A DNA stretch of 64,000 nt. Origin: Prinsepia uniflora. Taxonomy: Eukaryota; Streptophyta; Magnoliopsida; Rosales; Rosaceae. Below the pieces are notes generated by a model. It ran no database searches, had not been told where the DNA came from, and worked only from the letters and a program-made list of their open reading frames with translations. Shown piece after piece: positions 49,880 through 61,200 of this stretch (position 1 is its first letter; each line of letters starts with the position of its first letter). A program made the position numbers and the translations under genes. The DNA lies in contig CM064875.1 of the NCBI GenBank assembly GCA_032719365.1, positions 35,858,693 to 35,922,692 on the forward strand, written 5' to 3'.

Positions 49880-51000
49880 CTGTGAGTGGACAAAACAAGA
49901 GTTTATAAAAACATTTAATAAGAAGACATTTGTACCCTCCACTAAAAAGCATGCATGCATTCGAAAACCATTTATCCAAAACAAACCATATGTGGGACTA
50001 AGCCCAAAGCAGATATAAACCAAGGTCGAAAGGACCACAATGAAAACGACCATACGGGCCACTGCCCAAATCCATACGGGACTCGGCCCCAAACCATAAA
50101 GAAACCAAGTACACAAGCCACTGCTCAAATCCTATGCACACCTGTGCACACCACATATCATATATCATATATATATATAAGTCACACAACCAATCTTGTC
50201 ACGGTATCCAAAGCTACGCGCGTGCTACCCAGGTCTCAATCCGAGTCTTCTCAAAGTCAAGATCAACGTCCGTAGACCACTGACCCTACCCGAGGTAATA
50301 GTAATCATAGCCTTCCTGAGAGTAAGGAACCCAACTGGGGGGTGACTCCACTCAGTCGGTGCTCCGTGACTACTCCGGGGTCCACCCAGGCCAACGACCC
50401 TCTCCGGAGGAGATAATAGAATTAAAGGAAGGTAGATGAACATATATATACATAACATAAACATTCATGACCGGTTCCCCTCAACCGTCATGATCCATAA
50501 TATCCATAATCAAGTACACATGCTGGTTCCCATAAACCGTCATGTACCGTAATAACCAACAAGGGTTCATGCCGGTTCCCATAAACTGTCATGAACCACG
50601 ATACCATAACAAGGGTTCATGCCGGTTCCCATAAACCGTCATGAACCTGGGAATCCATTTAAGGTTCCCTGACCTGAAATCAAAACCGTAAAGTGACTGG
50701 GTCTCGTACCCGAACATAGGACATCAACTGGGCACCGTGCCCGGAATCTGAGCTCATATGCCCGAGACAAAACCAAATGGGTCTCATACCCGAGTTTATC
50801 CTTTTATAAATCCAAAGCCATTTCATTAAAACCAATAAAGAAATACAGACCCGTATAAGCCCCGTATAAGGCCGAAACCTCGAAATATGTGCTTATACGT
50901 AACCACATACAAATGCACCCATGGCATCACCAAACAAGTAATAAAACATGTAATAAACATTTATGCATGCACCAATTTAGAAAACAAGGTCCACTCACAG
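49880..51000. other. Structured LTR domain of F (right)
   Basis: Arms CTGTGAGTGGAC (49880-49891) and GTCCACTCACAG (50989-51000), the same hairpins and TGCATGCA pair as the left copy. Confidence 0.75.
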
Positions 51001-51267
51001 ACCGTCCGAGCTGCCGCCTCGATTTGCGTTCCATACGGCTCCCCGAGCCGATCACCGTCACCGGGACTGCCAAACCTGTCCAAATCGTAATAGAAGGTTA
51101 CTAACTACTTAATTAACCTCCTACCAAAGCCCCGTAATTTTCCTGTATTTTTAACTATTTTAAATCCCGAACCTAAACCTTCTGATGCCCCGATTCCCTG
51201 CCACGCGCCCTCACACGCCGCCTGAAGTGGCTGCGCGTGGGCTTCACGCTCCTGCTACAGTACCTGC

Positions 51268-51580
51268 TGACGTCATCGCTGATGTCAGCATGACGTCATC
51301 TGACAGCTGCCAGGTCTGACATGTCAGACTCTGACAGGTGCCACGTGTCATGCTCCGATTGGTCCATGTCACTGTTCTGTCAGTGCCACGTGGCAGTCTG
51401 ACATGTGCCACGTGTCATCACGGCACTGGTCCACTTCTGTGCCACGTGTTAGCCCCTGATTGGGCCACGTCACTGACATGTCAGTGCTGACTGTGCACTG
51501 ACATGTGACACGTGTCGGCTGATGAGTGGTCCACGTCACCTGACAATCTGACAGGTGTCACGTCATCATGCCACGTCACC
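51268..51580. promoter_or_regulatory. CACGTG / TGACGTCA array in LTR F right
   Basis: Copy of the array of the 3' LTR. Some cores have changed, for example CTGATGTCAGC in place of CTGACGTCAGC. Confidence 0.65.
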
Positions 51581-52182
51581 ACTGTCAACCTCGCACAGCC
51601 GGTCCGGGCCGGCTGGTCCGGTTTTTCCTGCAACTTGGACCGGCGTAACCGGTCCAGGTCTCCTTCTCCCTCATTTTCGGTCCGTTTGCTTCCATTTCAA
51701 TTCCTAAATTCCTATTTCTTCATTTCCTATCTAACCCAATCAATTAAACAACCTAAAACCTTCGAAACCCGACCGGTTCAACTTTGAACCTCACAGTTCA
51801 ATTTTCCCGAAACCTCCCAGGGCTTCCCCGACGTCCAACCACCACCAAAACCTCCCTAACAACTCCCTAACAACCTATTTAACTCAAACCAATCTTCCAA
51901 ATCGACCCATAACAACAAAATCCACACAAAAATTGAAAATGGGCTTACCGGGTACACACTCGGGTTCTGGGTTCCCGCCACCGCCCACGGCGGTTGCAGC
52001 CACCAGCTGCCGTCCTTAGTCCTCCTCTCTCATCCTCTGGTCTCAGTCCTGGTTGAAATGGGGTTGGGTTGGCTGAGTTTGGGTGAATTGTTTGGGTGAG
52101 ATCGGGTAATGGGTTTGTGTTTGGATGAAGAAATGAAAATGCACGGGAAGGTTGGATGCATGAATGAAGTATGGTGTCCATT

Positions 52183-52208
52183 GGATGGGTGACACTTTTC
52201 ACTCATCC
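52183..52208. promoter_or_regulatory. U3 dyad palindrome, LTR F right
   Basis: GGATGGGTGACA and TTTCACTCATCC, two arm mismatches. Confidence 0.6.
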
Positions 52209-52735
52209 ATTGGGCATCAGGATAAATATCTGGGCCCACTAGAGACAAAACTGCACTTTTTGTCTCGTAGAACGTGTCGTCGTGAATAATAACTTGGAAC
52301 TTTCGTGAACCGTAACTTCGCCGTCGAACGTCCAAATTCGACGTGCTGCCTGTCTACAGATTCGTATCGTCCTCATCTACGTAACGGTCTTTGGCCCTCG
52401 GCCATCGGACCTCCCGGTCAAAAAGTCAACATTTGACCCCCTTTTAACCATAATTACCAAAATGCCCCTAAACTTCCGAACGTCATAACTTCCTCCTCGA
52501 AAGTCAGAATTGAACGTGCCACCTATCTATGAACTCGTGACGTCACGAACTACGTCACGGTCATCGGTCAAAGTCCATTTGACCGTTCGATTGAAAAGTC
52601 AACATTTTGCCACCACTAGTGGCAAAACGGTCATTTCGCATCGTTCGTCCGATTTCGTCCAACTAATCATAGATTAGCCTCACTAATCGTGATTAGTCAC
52701 TAATCTAGTCTAGGAATTTGGGACGGGTCGTTACA

Positions 52736-52970
52736 TCGGGCCCTACACGAAGACCCGCGAGTCGACCTGACTGAGGTTGATGGTGTCTATAGCACAAGGG
52801 GCTTGGCTAGCGTGTGGGGGCAAATGTGGAACAATTTCAAGGTACAATCAACACGATTTTTAATGTAATCGATGTTAAAAACATTTTGGCGCAGGTTTCA
52901 AGGTGATCGGACTCCATTTCAATATAGTTTTGTGTGTCTAAAGCGTATGTGATACTCCCCGACTTGGAAA
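52736..52970 (+). mobile_element. Old plus-strand LTR fragment L, right piece
   Basis: Continues L after the F insertion. It resembles the LTR C region near 16420-16560: a GTGTGGGGG block, then ACATTTTGGCGCAGGTTTC and GATCGGACTCC, the decayed form of ACATTTTGGGACTGGTTTC..GATCAGACATC. The first five bases are the target-site duplication of F. Confidence 0.55.
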
Positions 52971-54144
52971 GTCCATTTATTGCTCGAATTTCAAGGCATG
53001 TTGTCTAACATCTGAATGATGACGTCCAGATGATGAAGCCATTTAAGTTAAAACAACGTGTTTTAGAGACTTAAGTGAAACCTAACTGGTGAAAACCGAA
53101 TACATTTCACCCACCAGCGAACGTTTAGATCATGGACATAATCAACTGATGATCATACACAACCACTTTACCTACCTTTACTCGATTGTTCTGTCAACTT
53201 CAATCCATGCCCGGGAGTGAGTGTTAGAGCAGCATTCGATCATGTCAACGTATGTGCGCGCCAATGAAAACTAAAGGGTTTAACACATAAGGGTGAGTGG
53301 ACCCAATTGGTATTTCGATGCAAAATTGTTGGATAAAATAGACAACATAGATAAATATGGCATCTATTCTATTTAGTTTAACCTTACAAATGCACAAATC
53401 GTGAAGATAGTATAACAAATAAGCAAGGGTCGAATCCCACAAGGACTTGTCTTAACGTTTAATCCATATTATTGCTTGGATTACTTAATTAACTCAGATG
53501 TTAATTAATAATAAAATAAAACACAACCACAAACACACACACATGGGGGGGGGGGGGGGGGGGAGGGAGGGAAGGGGGCAAAAAGATTATTAAAAATAAT
53601 AAATAAAACAATTAACATACAAAGAAAGAAAAATAAATAGGTTAAGACACTCTATCCACCACTAACCAATTATAGTTGCTAATCAGATTTCCTTGACCTA
53701 ATTACTATGCATGTTTCTGAATTAAGTGTCGTGCAGGGGTCCAGCTAAGGCTCACCCCACACCTATTATCTTCTCTTAGGTTGCATGTTTAAGCGTGATG
53801 CGTCGCCCTTAAATTTCTATTATCGATGATGCGTGATAATGCATGAAACACGAAGAAGATTTGATGACACTACACTAATCCTAAAAAGTGATGTGCAATC
53901 CTAGAATGTCATGAGATTAGATTACGAATAAGGTTTCCCCTCTCAAACGTGATGCTACAAATTGCAAGATGATATTATGGTCTGTCAAACAATTACATCT
54001 ACAATTATACAAAAAAATTGTAGCTAAACTTATAAGCATAAATTGAGTTCATGAAGCATAGTAATCCAACAAATTCAGTCATGCATAAGAATCAAAATCA
54101 ATAGCCAGAAATATAATTAACAAACTAACATTGCTAGGGCTTGA
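52971..54144. other. Unclassified AT-rich stretch, no gene seen
   Basis: Holds no LTR landmark, frame or RNA gene that I can support. GGGTCGAATCCCACAAGGAC (about 53427-53446) resembles conserved motifs in other plant repeats, but I cannot assign a family. It contains a CA-rich run followed by a 19-G tract and is cut at 54144 by element G. Confidence 0.45.
53545..53563 (+). repeat. G19 homopolymer followed by GGG runs
   Basis: Nineteen G, then AGGGAGGGAAGGGGG, preceded by a CACACACAT run. It can form a G-quadruplex in principle and is a likely sequencing-length error site. Confidence 0.85.
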
Positions 54145-54638
54145 TGTAACGACCCGGACATTCGGAAAAGGAAAATTTGGGAAAATTTGAAGGAAATGAC
54201 GATTTTGTTCATAGAATTGGGCGAACAGTTACCTTTTGGTTTGAACGGTCAAACGAACTTTGACCGACGACTGTGACGTTGTTCGGGACGTCACGAGTCC
54301 ATAGACAGGTGGCACATTTGATTCCAACATTCAAGGAGAAAGTTATGATGTTCGGAAGTTCAAGGGTACTTCGGTAATTTGGTTAAAAAGGGGCAATTGG
54401 TTGACTGTCCAAACGACCTAGACTTTTCACAAAAGTCGACGACCGTTAGGTAGGTCTCGATGCCCTGAGTTCGTAGACAGGCGGCACGCTGAAAACGGAC
54501 CTCGGACGGATGAGTTATGATTCTAGAACGAGGAAGGGCATTTTGGTAATTTTTTGAAGGAGGGGCAAAATGGTAATTTCCAAGAGTACAGTTTGAAATA
54601 GCCGTGAGTGGGTTTTGAGGGAATCGTTTAACTAATTA

Positions 54639-54654
54639 AGTGACAATTGTCACT
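54639..54654. promoter_or_regulatory. U3 dyad palindrome, G-subfamily version
   Basis: AGTGACAATTGTCACT is a perfect 16-bp palindrome at the equivalent U3 position, keeping the GTGACA..TGTCAC core with a new centre. Confidence 0.65.
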
Positions 54655-55317
54655 AAGAAAGGATGGATTAGTGGCTGGTTGGGCTGAGTACTGAAGAATT
54701 GTTTATGCAATTGAGTATTTTGAGCAGAGCACGGGTATGCAATAGAGTGTTAGTGGGTTTGGGAACAGGTGCACAGTGCTGTGTTGGTGTTTTTGAAATA
54801 GAAAAACAGAGACCAGACCACCATTGAGCGTGATCGACCTTCCCAAGACCAAATTGAGATAAACTGAGAGCTGAAACAGATTGAAGAGAGGAAGAACAGA
54901 GTTTTGAGATTGAGAGAGAGGAAGGAAAGTGATGAAAATGGTGAAAGGAGAGTTCAAAAATCTGATACCGTTCTTGGTTTAATGTAAGTTCGAATTTTCT
55001 GTTTTAGACCACCCCAAGTCGAATTATGTTCAGATTATGCCTTCTGGGACCTTTATTAGTCGATCCAAATCAAGAAATGCAAGGTTCGAAGCCCGTTGAG
55101 CTAAGAACAGACATGGTGAAGCTTGAAAATTCGAAGGATTGAGTCGCGTAATTGGAGGCGTTGGACGATGCAATTGAGATTTAAAACAAGTTTATAATGA
55201 TCTTACGAAGTTGTTGGCTGGATCAATTGAAGAAAAACGATGAGGATCGATGAGCTTTGATGAAGGAACAGTGTTCGAATGGTCTTCAAAAACTCGTGCT
55301 CGCATTGACGAATTGAG

Positions 55318-57100
55318 GTAAGGTTCTATGTAATTTAATTTACAGATCCCTAATTAAACTTATTTCAATACAACTGGACGTTTGAATTGTCAAAAATGAT
55401 GTATAATTGAGGGAAAATTTAACGGGTCATGTCGCGGTTTGAACAACCCGTTTGCAGGCTAGTCAGGTGAGGAAGACGATTGTGCAGGTTACTGTAGCAG
55501 TCGCGTGAGCCTCACGCACAGCTGCTTGCGGTGGCGCGTGAGCGGGAATTTCGAGGTGAGGTCAACATGACTTTTGTTCTATGCAATGTAACTAACATTT
55601 TAGCATTGGTTTCGAGTGAATCAGACACCGTTTTGATATTGTTTCGAGGGTCCGAAGGTTTATGTTACGTTTTTAATTAATATTTAATTCCCAAAAAATT
55701 ATTGAAAATTAGTATGATGTTATTTGAGTCCTTAGTGACCCTGAAGAATGATTTCGGACAGGATTCGAGATTCCTGGAAAATGTCAGAAATTACCGGAAC
55801 GCATGCAGCTCGAAAAAACGAGCGATATGGACGGTGTGTGAGTGAACTTTGTTTTCTAAACTTCAATGCATGCATAATTGTTTTCTATGCTTTATAATTA
55901 TGATTCATATGCTTATGCTTATGGTAATTGCAATTTCCGTATTTATACGTATTTCGATATGCAATACGCAATTGCACGTATTTCAAGGCTATGGTTTCTC
56001 CTATGTTTTCATGATGGTTTAATGAATGATTTTATATGATTTGTGCGTATCATGTTTTGATGATATTTAGATTATGATTGTGAGTATGATTTACGGTTTT
56101 GGCACGTATTTCGAGAGTGTTACAGATTTGCACGTTTTACGAGATTTCGAGTATGTTATGGTTTGACCGTGATTTTGGTGATTTGAATTTGGTATTTAAA
56201 ATACGATTTGATTTCAAAGATTTAAAATGCATTTTGGGAAAAGTGATTTCGGGCTTGATGCCCAGTTCATAAAAGTGCTTGATGAACGAGTTTCGGGTTT
56301 CAAAAACTTGAAAGTAGATTTTCGGATTTGGGTTCGGGATGACGATTCCGGATGCCGGCTTACGGAATCATTGTTGCGAATTCGGATTCGGGAATGGATG
56401 ACAGATATGATTGGGGATTTGAATGTGAAATTCGGACATGAGTTCCATTTTGATTAAGTGTGATCTCGGATTTAACTTGGGAAATTGGTTTACGGTGGAT
56501 TCTGGATTTGTTGTGATTTACAAATGGTTTTGGGTTTAAAGACCCGGCACTATTGCTGGATCATGTTTTGGGTTTAAAGACCCGATTGATTAATGACGGG
56601 GGAGGGCCATTGATATGTTTTGAGTTTAAAGACTCGGTTATTGTGATATCCCCCGAAGCCTATTGATTATGTTTTGAGTTAAAGACTCGTTGATATCTCG
56701 GGAAGGCCTGATATATGTGAGTTTAAAGACTTGGTAATTGATATCCAGCAAACTGATTGACTTGTAATTTACTGTGGATTCCTGATGTTTTCGGATGTGT
56801 TGGGCGGTGGCCCGGGTTATATGGCTTGATGGATTTTTGGGTTATGTCCTGTACTTGGATTTGATTTATGATTTTAGGATGAGGCCTCGTGTTATGATTT
56901 TCGGGCTAAGGCCCGGGATTTGAGAAAAATAAAATGATTTTGATTGTCATACGCAGTTTTCTTATTTGGTAATGAAATATTATGAAATGATTTCCGAATG
57001 CATGCATTGATTTTATGTGGAGGGTAGAAATATCTTTCTGTTTTATAAACTGATTCATTTTCGTCCACTCACACCTTTTATGTTTTTATTGACCCTCCAG
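55318..57100 (+). other. Candidate LTR intron in G
   Basis: 1783 bp from GAG|GTAAGGTTC to TTATTGACCCTCCAG|GTCG, in a 5' LTR. Sequence is widely diverged from C and F, yet both splice-like sites are at the matching places. Confidence 0.45.
55836..57074. other. Structured LTR domain of G
   Basis: Arms GTGTGAGTGAAC and GTCCACTCACAC. Compared with CTGTGAGTGGAC/GTCCACTCACAG in the other LTRs, the outermost pair has switched from C-G to G-C on both sides; one inner A is a C-A mismatch. Confidence 0.6.
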
Positions 57101-57271
57101 GTCGTGACACGATGATCGAGGCTATTCTAGAGGTCAACGCATGAGTGGGCACACATATGATTATCCCTTGTTTGGTAAGTACTAAGGGTAAACTGGGAAC
57201 TTCAGTCGATTTGCCAGATGGGAGCAGGAACGGGCAGGGTCATCAATGTCCCTTCGGGGACGGTCCTGTCA

Positions 57272-60172
57272 AATTGGTATCAAAACACTAGTTTGCTGAT
57301 TCTGTTGCCACATCATGCCTCTGAAACATAAGCCTCGTGCGCGACCTGCTAGTGAGACGGGTAGACGAGGGAGTAAGAGACCTTGTGATAGATCTCGAAT
57401 GAGATTGACCTTGGATTGAGGGATAGATGTAAATCGGTGTATACTGTTTGTTACACATAGAATTGTGTGGGTTCCAGGGAGGAATGAGCCCAGAGGCTAG
57501 TAAGGAAAGGTTGCACAATTGAGTAAGTTGCACTCGTGATGAGGTTATTTTCAGTGAATTCCTTAAGTGGAATGTGTGTCTAAAGAGTCTAGACTGTAAT
57601 GAGATATCCCTTAGGCCTTATAGGTCGTATAAGTTATGGTAGACCATCGGTATCTGCTCGGTGACTGGGTATGCCAATGATGGCATGGCTGATTGGGATG
57701 AGATTGGACTCAAGAGGAGTCGAGATATGAATACGGGACTCAAAATGAGTCAGGATATTGGTTAGAAACTTGAGATCAGCCATGGTAAGGTATCAAGCCT
57801 CGAAAGGAGCCAGAAAAGGTTGATTGAGGAATGTTTGGCACTTAGGATGCCAAGGACTGTTATATGGTCAGATACTGACGAGTTAGGAAATCATGCTTGG
57901 TCTTGTTTTGGACTTGTGGGACACGTCAGTGTCATTCGTGACTGAGGTTCGGGCGGAGACCCGAGGTATACAAGGATTTGGACTTAGGAGATAGTCCAGT
58001 TCAGTGGGACGCAAGTCGGGTCCACTAGGAGGTAAAGTAATAAGGGTAACTATGGGTGGTTAGTTGGGACCACATGCCCGGGGATTTTCATTCCTTCGTA
58101 GGAAGTCTGAGTAGCCCCGGAGTGATGACCTGGATACCTATTATTGGTGGTCATGAATATGTATTTGGTAGGTCCCCGGGCTATCCAATCTTGCATGTCT
58201 TGAGATTGGCTATTGGACGGATATGGTGTTGTTTGTGATTGGTTATGGTATGGAAGACGTTGAACTGACTAGAGTTACCGATGTGATACTTTGATAATAG
58301 TTCTGTGGTAATCTTGGTAATTAAATATGGTAAATTTGGTGAGACATAAGGGGGATAGACCTTTTGATGTGAGGTTACCCAGGATGACTGGTGTTATTGG
58401 CCTAGTGGCTGACTTAGATTTTGATGAATTGGATGTAATCCTTAGAATGGATTGGTTGATGACTAATGAGACCTCTATCTAGTATGTTGATTAGGAAGTG
58501 ATAAGTGGAATCTAGGATTCCAGAGGTTATGTTTCAGGGAGACTCGAGGGTGTTCCCCTCTAGGATGATTTTGATCCTCACAACCAATAGATGGTTGGTA
58601 TGAGGTATTCAAAGTTTGCTGGTCACATGTGTGGTGTATATGCTTCGTGTATGAGATGCCTAGTGAGGGCTGAGGATGCGCGAATTTTTCAACGTATTTC
58701 ATGAGGTTTTGCTAGGATGATAAATTGAGTTTACGATGATCTGAGCTTACATGCTGATTATGGACGACTTAATAAGGTAACAGTATGGAATAAGTATCCT
58801 GTATCACAAGTTAGGATTTGTGGTTTCTTGGGAAGGTTGTGATTAGTGACCTTATGAAGAGAGGCCAACATGGAGGTGATTGTTGATTTTGAGTAAAAGA
58901 GAGAAAAAGATAATGTCCGGATTTGATATGGCTAAGGTTAATTGATGGTGATACCCTTAGTTGGGAGATGAGGAGTCGGGTAGTTTGACCACATTTAGAT
59001 GATGTATGGTACCACGAGTGATGATTGTTTGGTGTCCTCCTATGTACGGATGAGTGTGTGAGATACTGGACAGATGTAGAGAATGCCTCAGGGAAAAATA
59101 TATGGTTAAATAAGTGTTGGGTTTGGTCGAACGAATAACGGTCGAGATTAGTGTGAATCCTAGGAAAAACAGACGTGTTAGTCAATGGAAATAAGAACTA
59201 AAATAGAATGGTTACAAGTGGAGAAACGGTGACTTATGTCGATCACTCACTATGAGATTTGGGATTCGGTGAGTCATGTGTTGATGCTAGTTAAACCCTT
59301 AGAAGTTGACCTTCCTTGTATGAGTTGAGATCGACCCACGAGGTTGAGTATGCAGAGGTCATATACCTTTGGGAAGGAATGTACGAGTACTGTATCGACC
59401 ATTAGGATTAGTAATGATGGATAAAAAGAAAGGCTTAATGTGTGATAAGGTGATGGTCGGAATATATTGAGATGACGACCATATTGGCGGATCAGGTATT
59501 ATTTGGGGAGAGGATTGTCATGTTTGATAACTCAAGGATAGGTGAAATCCTGTTAGTTATGGAACTCCATAGGATTGGAGTAATACATGATTTCTGATAA
59601 CTTGGATGGTTGGCGTCCAACTGCAGGGCCATACTTGCTTTATGGTGGAGTCGAAGTTAAGAAAGGGATGTGATTTGCGATATAGCATGAATGATTGTAC
59701 TGAGTGCTTATTGGTAATAAGAAGGTATCAGGAGGAAGTTTCAAATCATTATATATAGTGACCCTGGGAAAGGGATATGGTGTGAATGACCTAGTGAGGG
59801 GAATGAGTCTCCGAGTTGTTGAACCTTATGAGTTTATTGGCCTGGTGACATATGCATAAGGATGTATCATGTCACGAGCGGATGGCATTTGATTGAGAAG
59901 ATATGACGGATGTTCGTGTTTCTTGGATTGTGTGGACTCGAACGTGAGCTAGGCTACATATTCCGAGTAAGTATATGGTATGACTGCCCATGGGCTAGGG
60001 GTTTATAAAAGGATTGAGACCGGTTGTATGATTTCTATAAATTGAGTATGACTTATAACTAGTTGAGGTTGCTTTTGTTTTAGGTTCATGTTAGACGTAA
60101 TTCCTCGGGATAAGTATCATGACACCTACTGCTTGGAATTTCGAGGACGAAATTCTCAAAGGGGGGGTAGGT
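57272..60172 (+). mobile_element. Element G internal region, non-coding
   Basis: 2901 bp. Begins with a decayed primer-binding site (TGGTATCAAAACA, 57275-57287) and ends with the polyprotein relic and polypurine tract AAAGGGGGGGTAGG before the 3' LTR. A short ATG frame near 57315, Lys/Arg-rich, sits where gag would start, but it stops after about 35 codons. No pol motif recognised; the longest frames are antisense. The region is too short for a gypsy gag-pol. Confidence 0.8.
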
Positions 60173-60992
60173 TGTAACGACCCGGACATTCGAAAAAAGA
60201 AAATTTGGGAAAATTTGAAGGAAATGACGATTTTGCCCCTAGAATTGGATGAACAGTTGACTTTTGGTTTGAGCAGTCAAACAGACTTTGACCGATGACT
60301 GTGATGTAGTTCGGGACGTCACGAGTCCATAGACAGGTGGCACGTCCGATTTCCACATTCGAGGAGAAAGTTATGATGTTCGGAAGTTCAAGGGTACTTT
60401 GATAATTTGGTTAAAAAGGGCAATTCGTTGACTGTCCAAACAACCTGGAATTTTCACAAAATCTGAAGACCATTAGGTAGGTCTCGATGCCCTGAGTCCG
60501 TAGACAGGCGGCACGCTGAAAACGGACCTCGGATGGATGAGTTATGATTCTAGAACGAGGAAGGGCATTTTGGTAATTTTGGGAAAGAGGGGCAAAATGG
60601 TAATTTCCAAGAGTGCAGTTTGAAACAGCCGTGAGTGGGTTTTGAGGGAATCGTTTAACTAATTAAGCGAAAATTGTCACTAAGAAAGGATGGATTAGTG
60701 GCTGGTTGGGCTGAGTGCTGGTGAATTGTTTATGCAATTGGGTAGAGCACGGGTATGCAATAGAGTGTTAGTGGGTTTGGGAACAGGTGCACAGTGCTGT
60801 GTTGGTGTTTTTGAAATAGAAAAACAGAGACCAAACCACCATTGAGCTTGATTGACCTTCCCAAGGCCAAATTGAGAGAAACTGAGAGCTGAAACAGATT
60901 GAAAAGAGGAAGAACAGAGTTCTGAGATTGAGAGAGAGGAAGGAAAGTAATGAAAATGGTGAAAGGAGAGTTCAAAAATCCGAAACCGTTCT
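60173..60992 (+). mobile_element. Element G, 3' LTR, interrupted by element J
   Basis: Matches 54145-54973 with roughly 10% differences by eye, many of them transitions, so G is older than F. It is broken at GTTCTTG (60992) by the inserted J LTR; the rest should reappear beyond the window. Confidence 0.9.
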
Positions 60993-61200
60993 TGACACAA
61001 CCCATCCCAATCCCCCCGGGATTACCACAGGATGTGACGTGCTCCCGTCTGACACGAAGTACCAGACAAGGGATAACCCAACGCCGCTGCCCCTACGTGC
61101 ATCCAGAGTGCGCAAGGATCGATGGAGGAGGCATGCAATGTCCCGGTCCCCTGCTGCAGTCGCGTCCGCGCTCAACCTGAAGGGCGTTAAAAACCAAAAG

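Larger units (their letters stand above)
49854..51948 (-). other. Candidate LTR intron in F 5' LTR
   Basis: 2095 bp between the splice-like sites named in the 5' LTR entry, in the LTR that would drive transcription of F. It contains the structured domain 49880-51000 and the motif array 51268-51580. Confidence 0.45.
43245..52735 (-). mobile_element. Element F: complete non-autonomous LTR retrotransposon
   Basis: 9491 bp, flanked by TCGGG at 43240-43244 and 52736-52740. LTRs 43245-46374 and 49674-52735, internal 46375-49673. This is the only fully bounded element in the window and serves as the reference copy. By eye the LTRs differ by a few percent plus a ~94-bp deletion in the 5' LTR, so it is the youngest large insertion here. 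It lacks any coding region for gag or pol and would need proteins from an autonomous relative. Confidence 0.95.
49674..52735 (-). mobile_element. Element F, 5' LTR
   Basis: 3062 bp, TGACAGGACCCATCCC to GACGGGTCGTTACA. It has intact candidate donor CCCG|GTAAGCCC at 51948/51949 and acceptor CCCTTCAG|GTTGAC at 49853/49854. A ~94-bp deletion near 51192 removed sequence present at 44760-44853 in the other LTR; CCCC(A)GA microhomology flanks it. Confidence 0.94.
54145..57271 (+). mobile_element. Element G, 5' LTR
   Basis: 3127 bp from TGTAACGACCCGG to GGTCCTGTCA. Same architecture in diverged sequence: U3 modules with GGGACGTCACGAGTCC, palindrome 54639-54654, donor TTGAG|GTAAGGTTC (55318), GCGTGAG-C-CTCACGC stem (about 55502-55516), arm GTGTGAGTGAAC (55836-55847), TGCATGCA, GGGTTTAAAGACCC array (56520-56750), TGCATGCA near 57001, arm GTCCACTCACAC (57063-57074) and CCTCCAG|GTCGTG acceptor (57100). 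Confidence 0.92.

Noticed and set aside
43245..50280. Segmental duplication of 43.2-43.9 kb and 49.7-50.3 kb
   Set aside because: These are the two LTRs of element F, explained by the retrotransposon structure and TSD.
58811..59185. 124-codon minus-strand frame in element G internal region
   Set aside because: Antisense to the element and low in recognisable features; no similarity to gag or pol seen.
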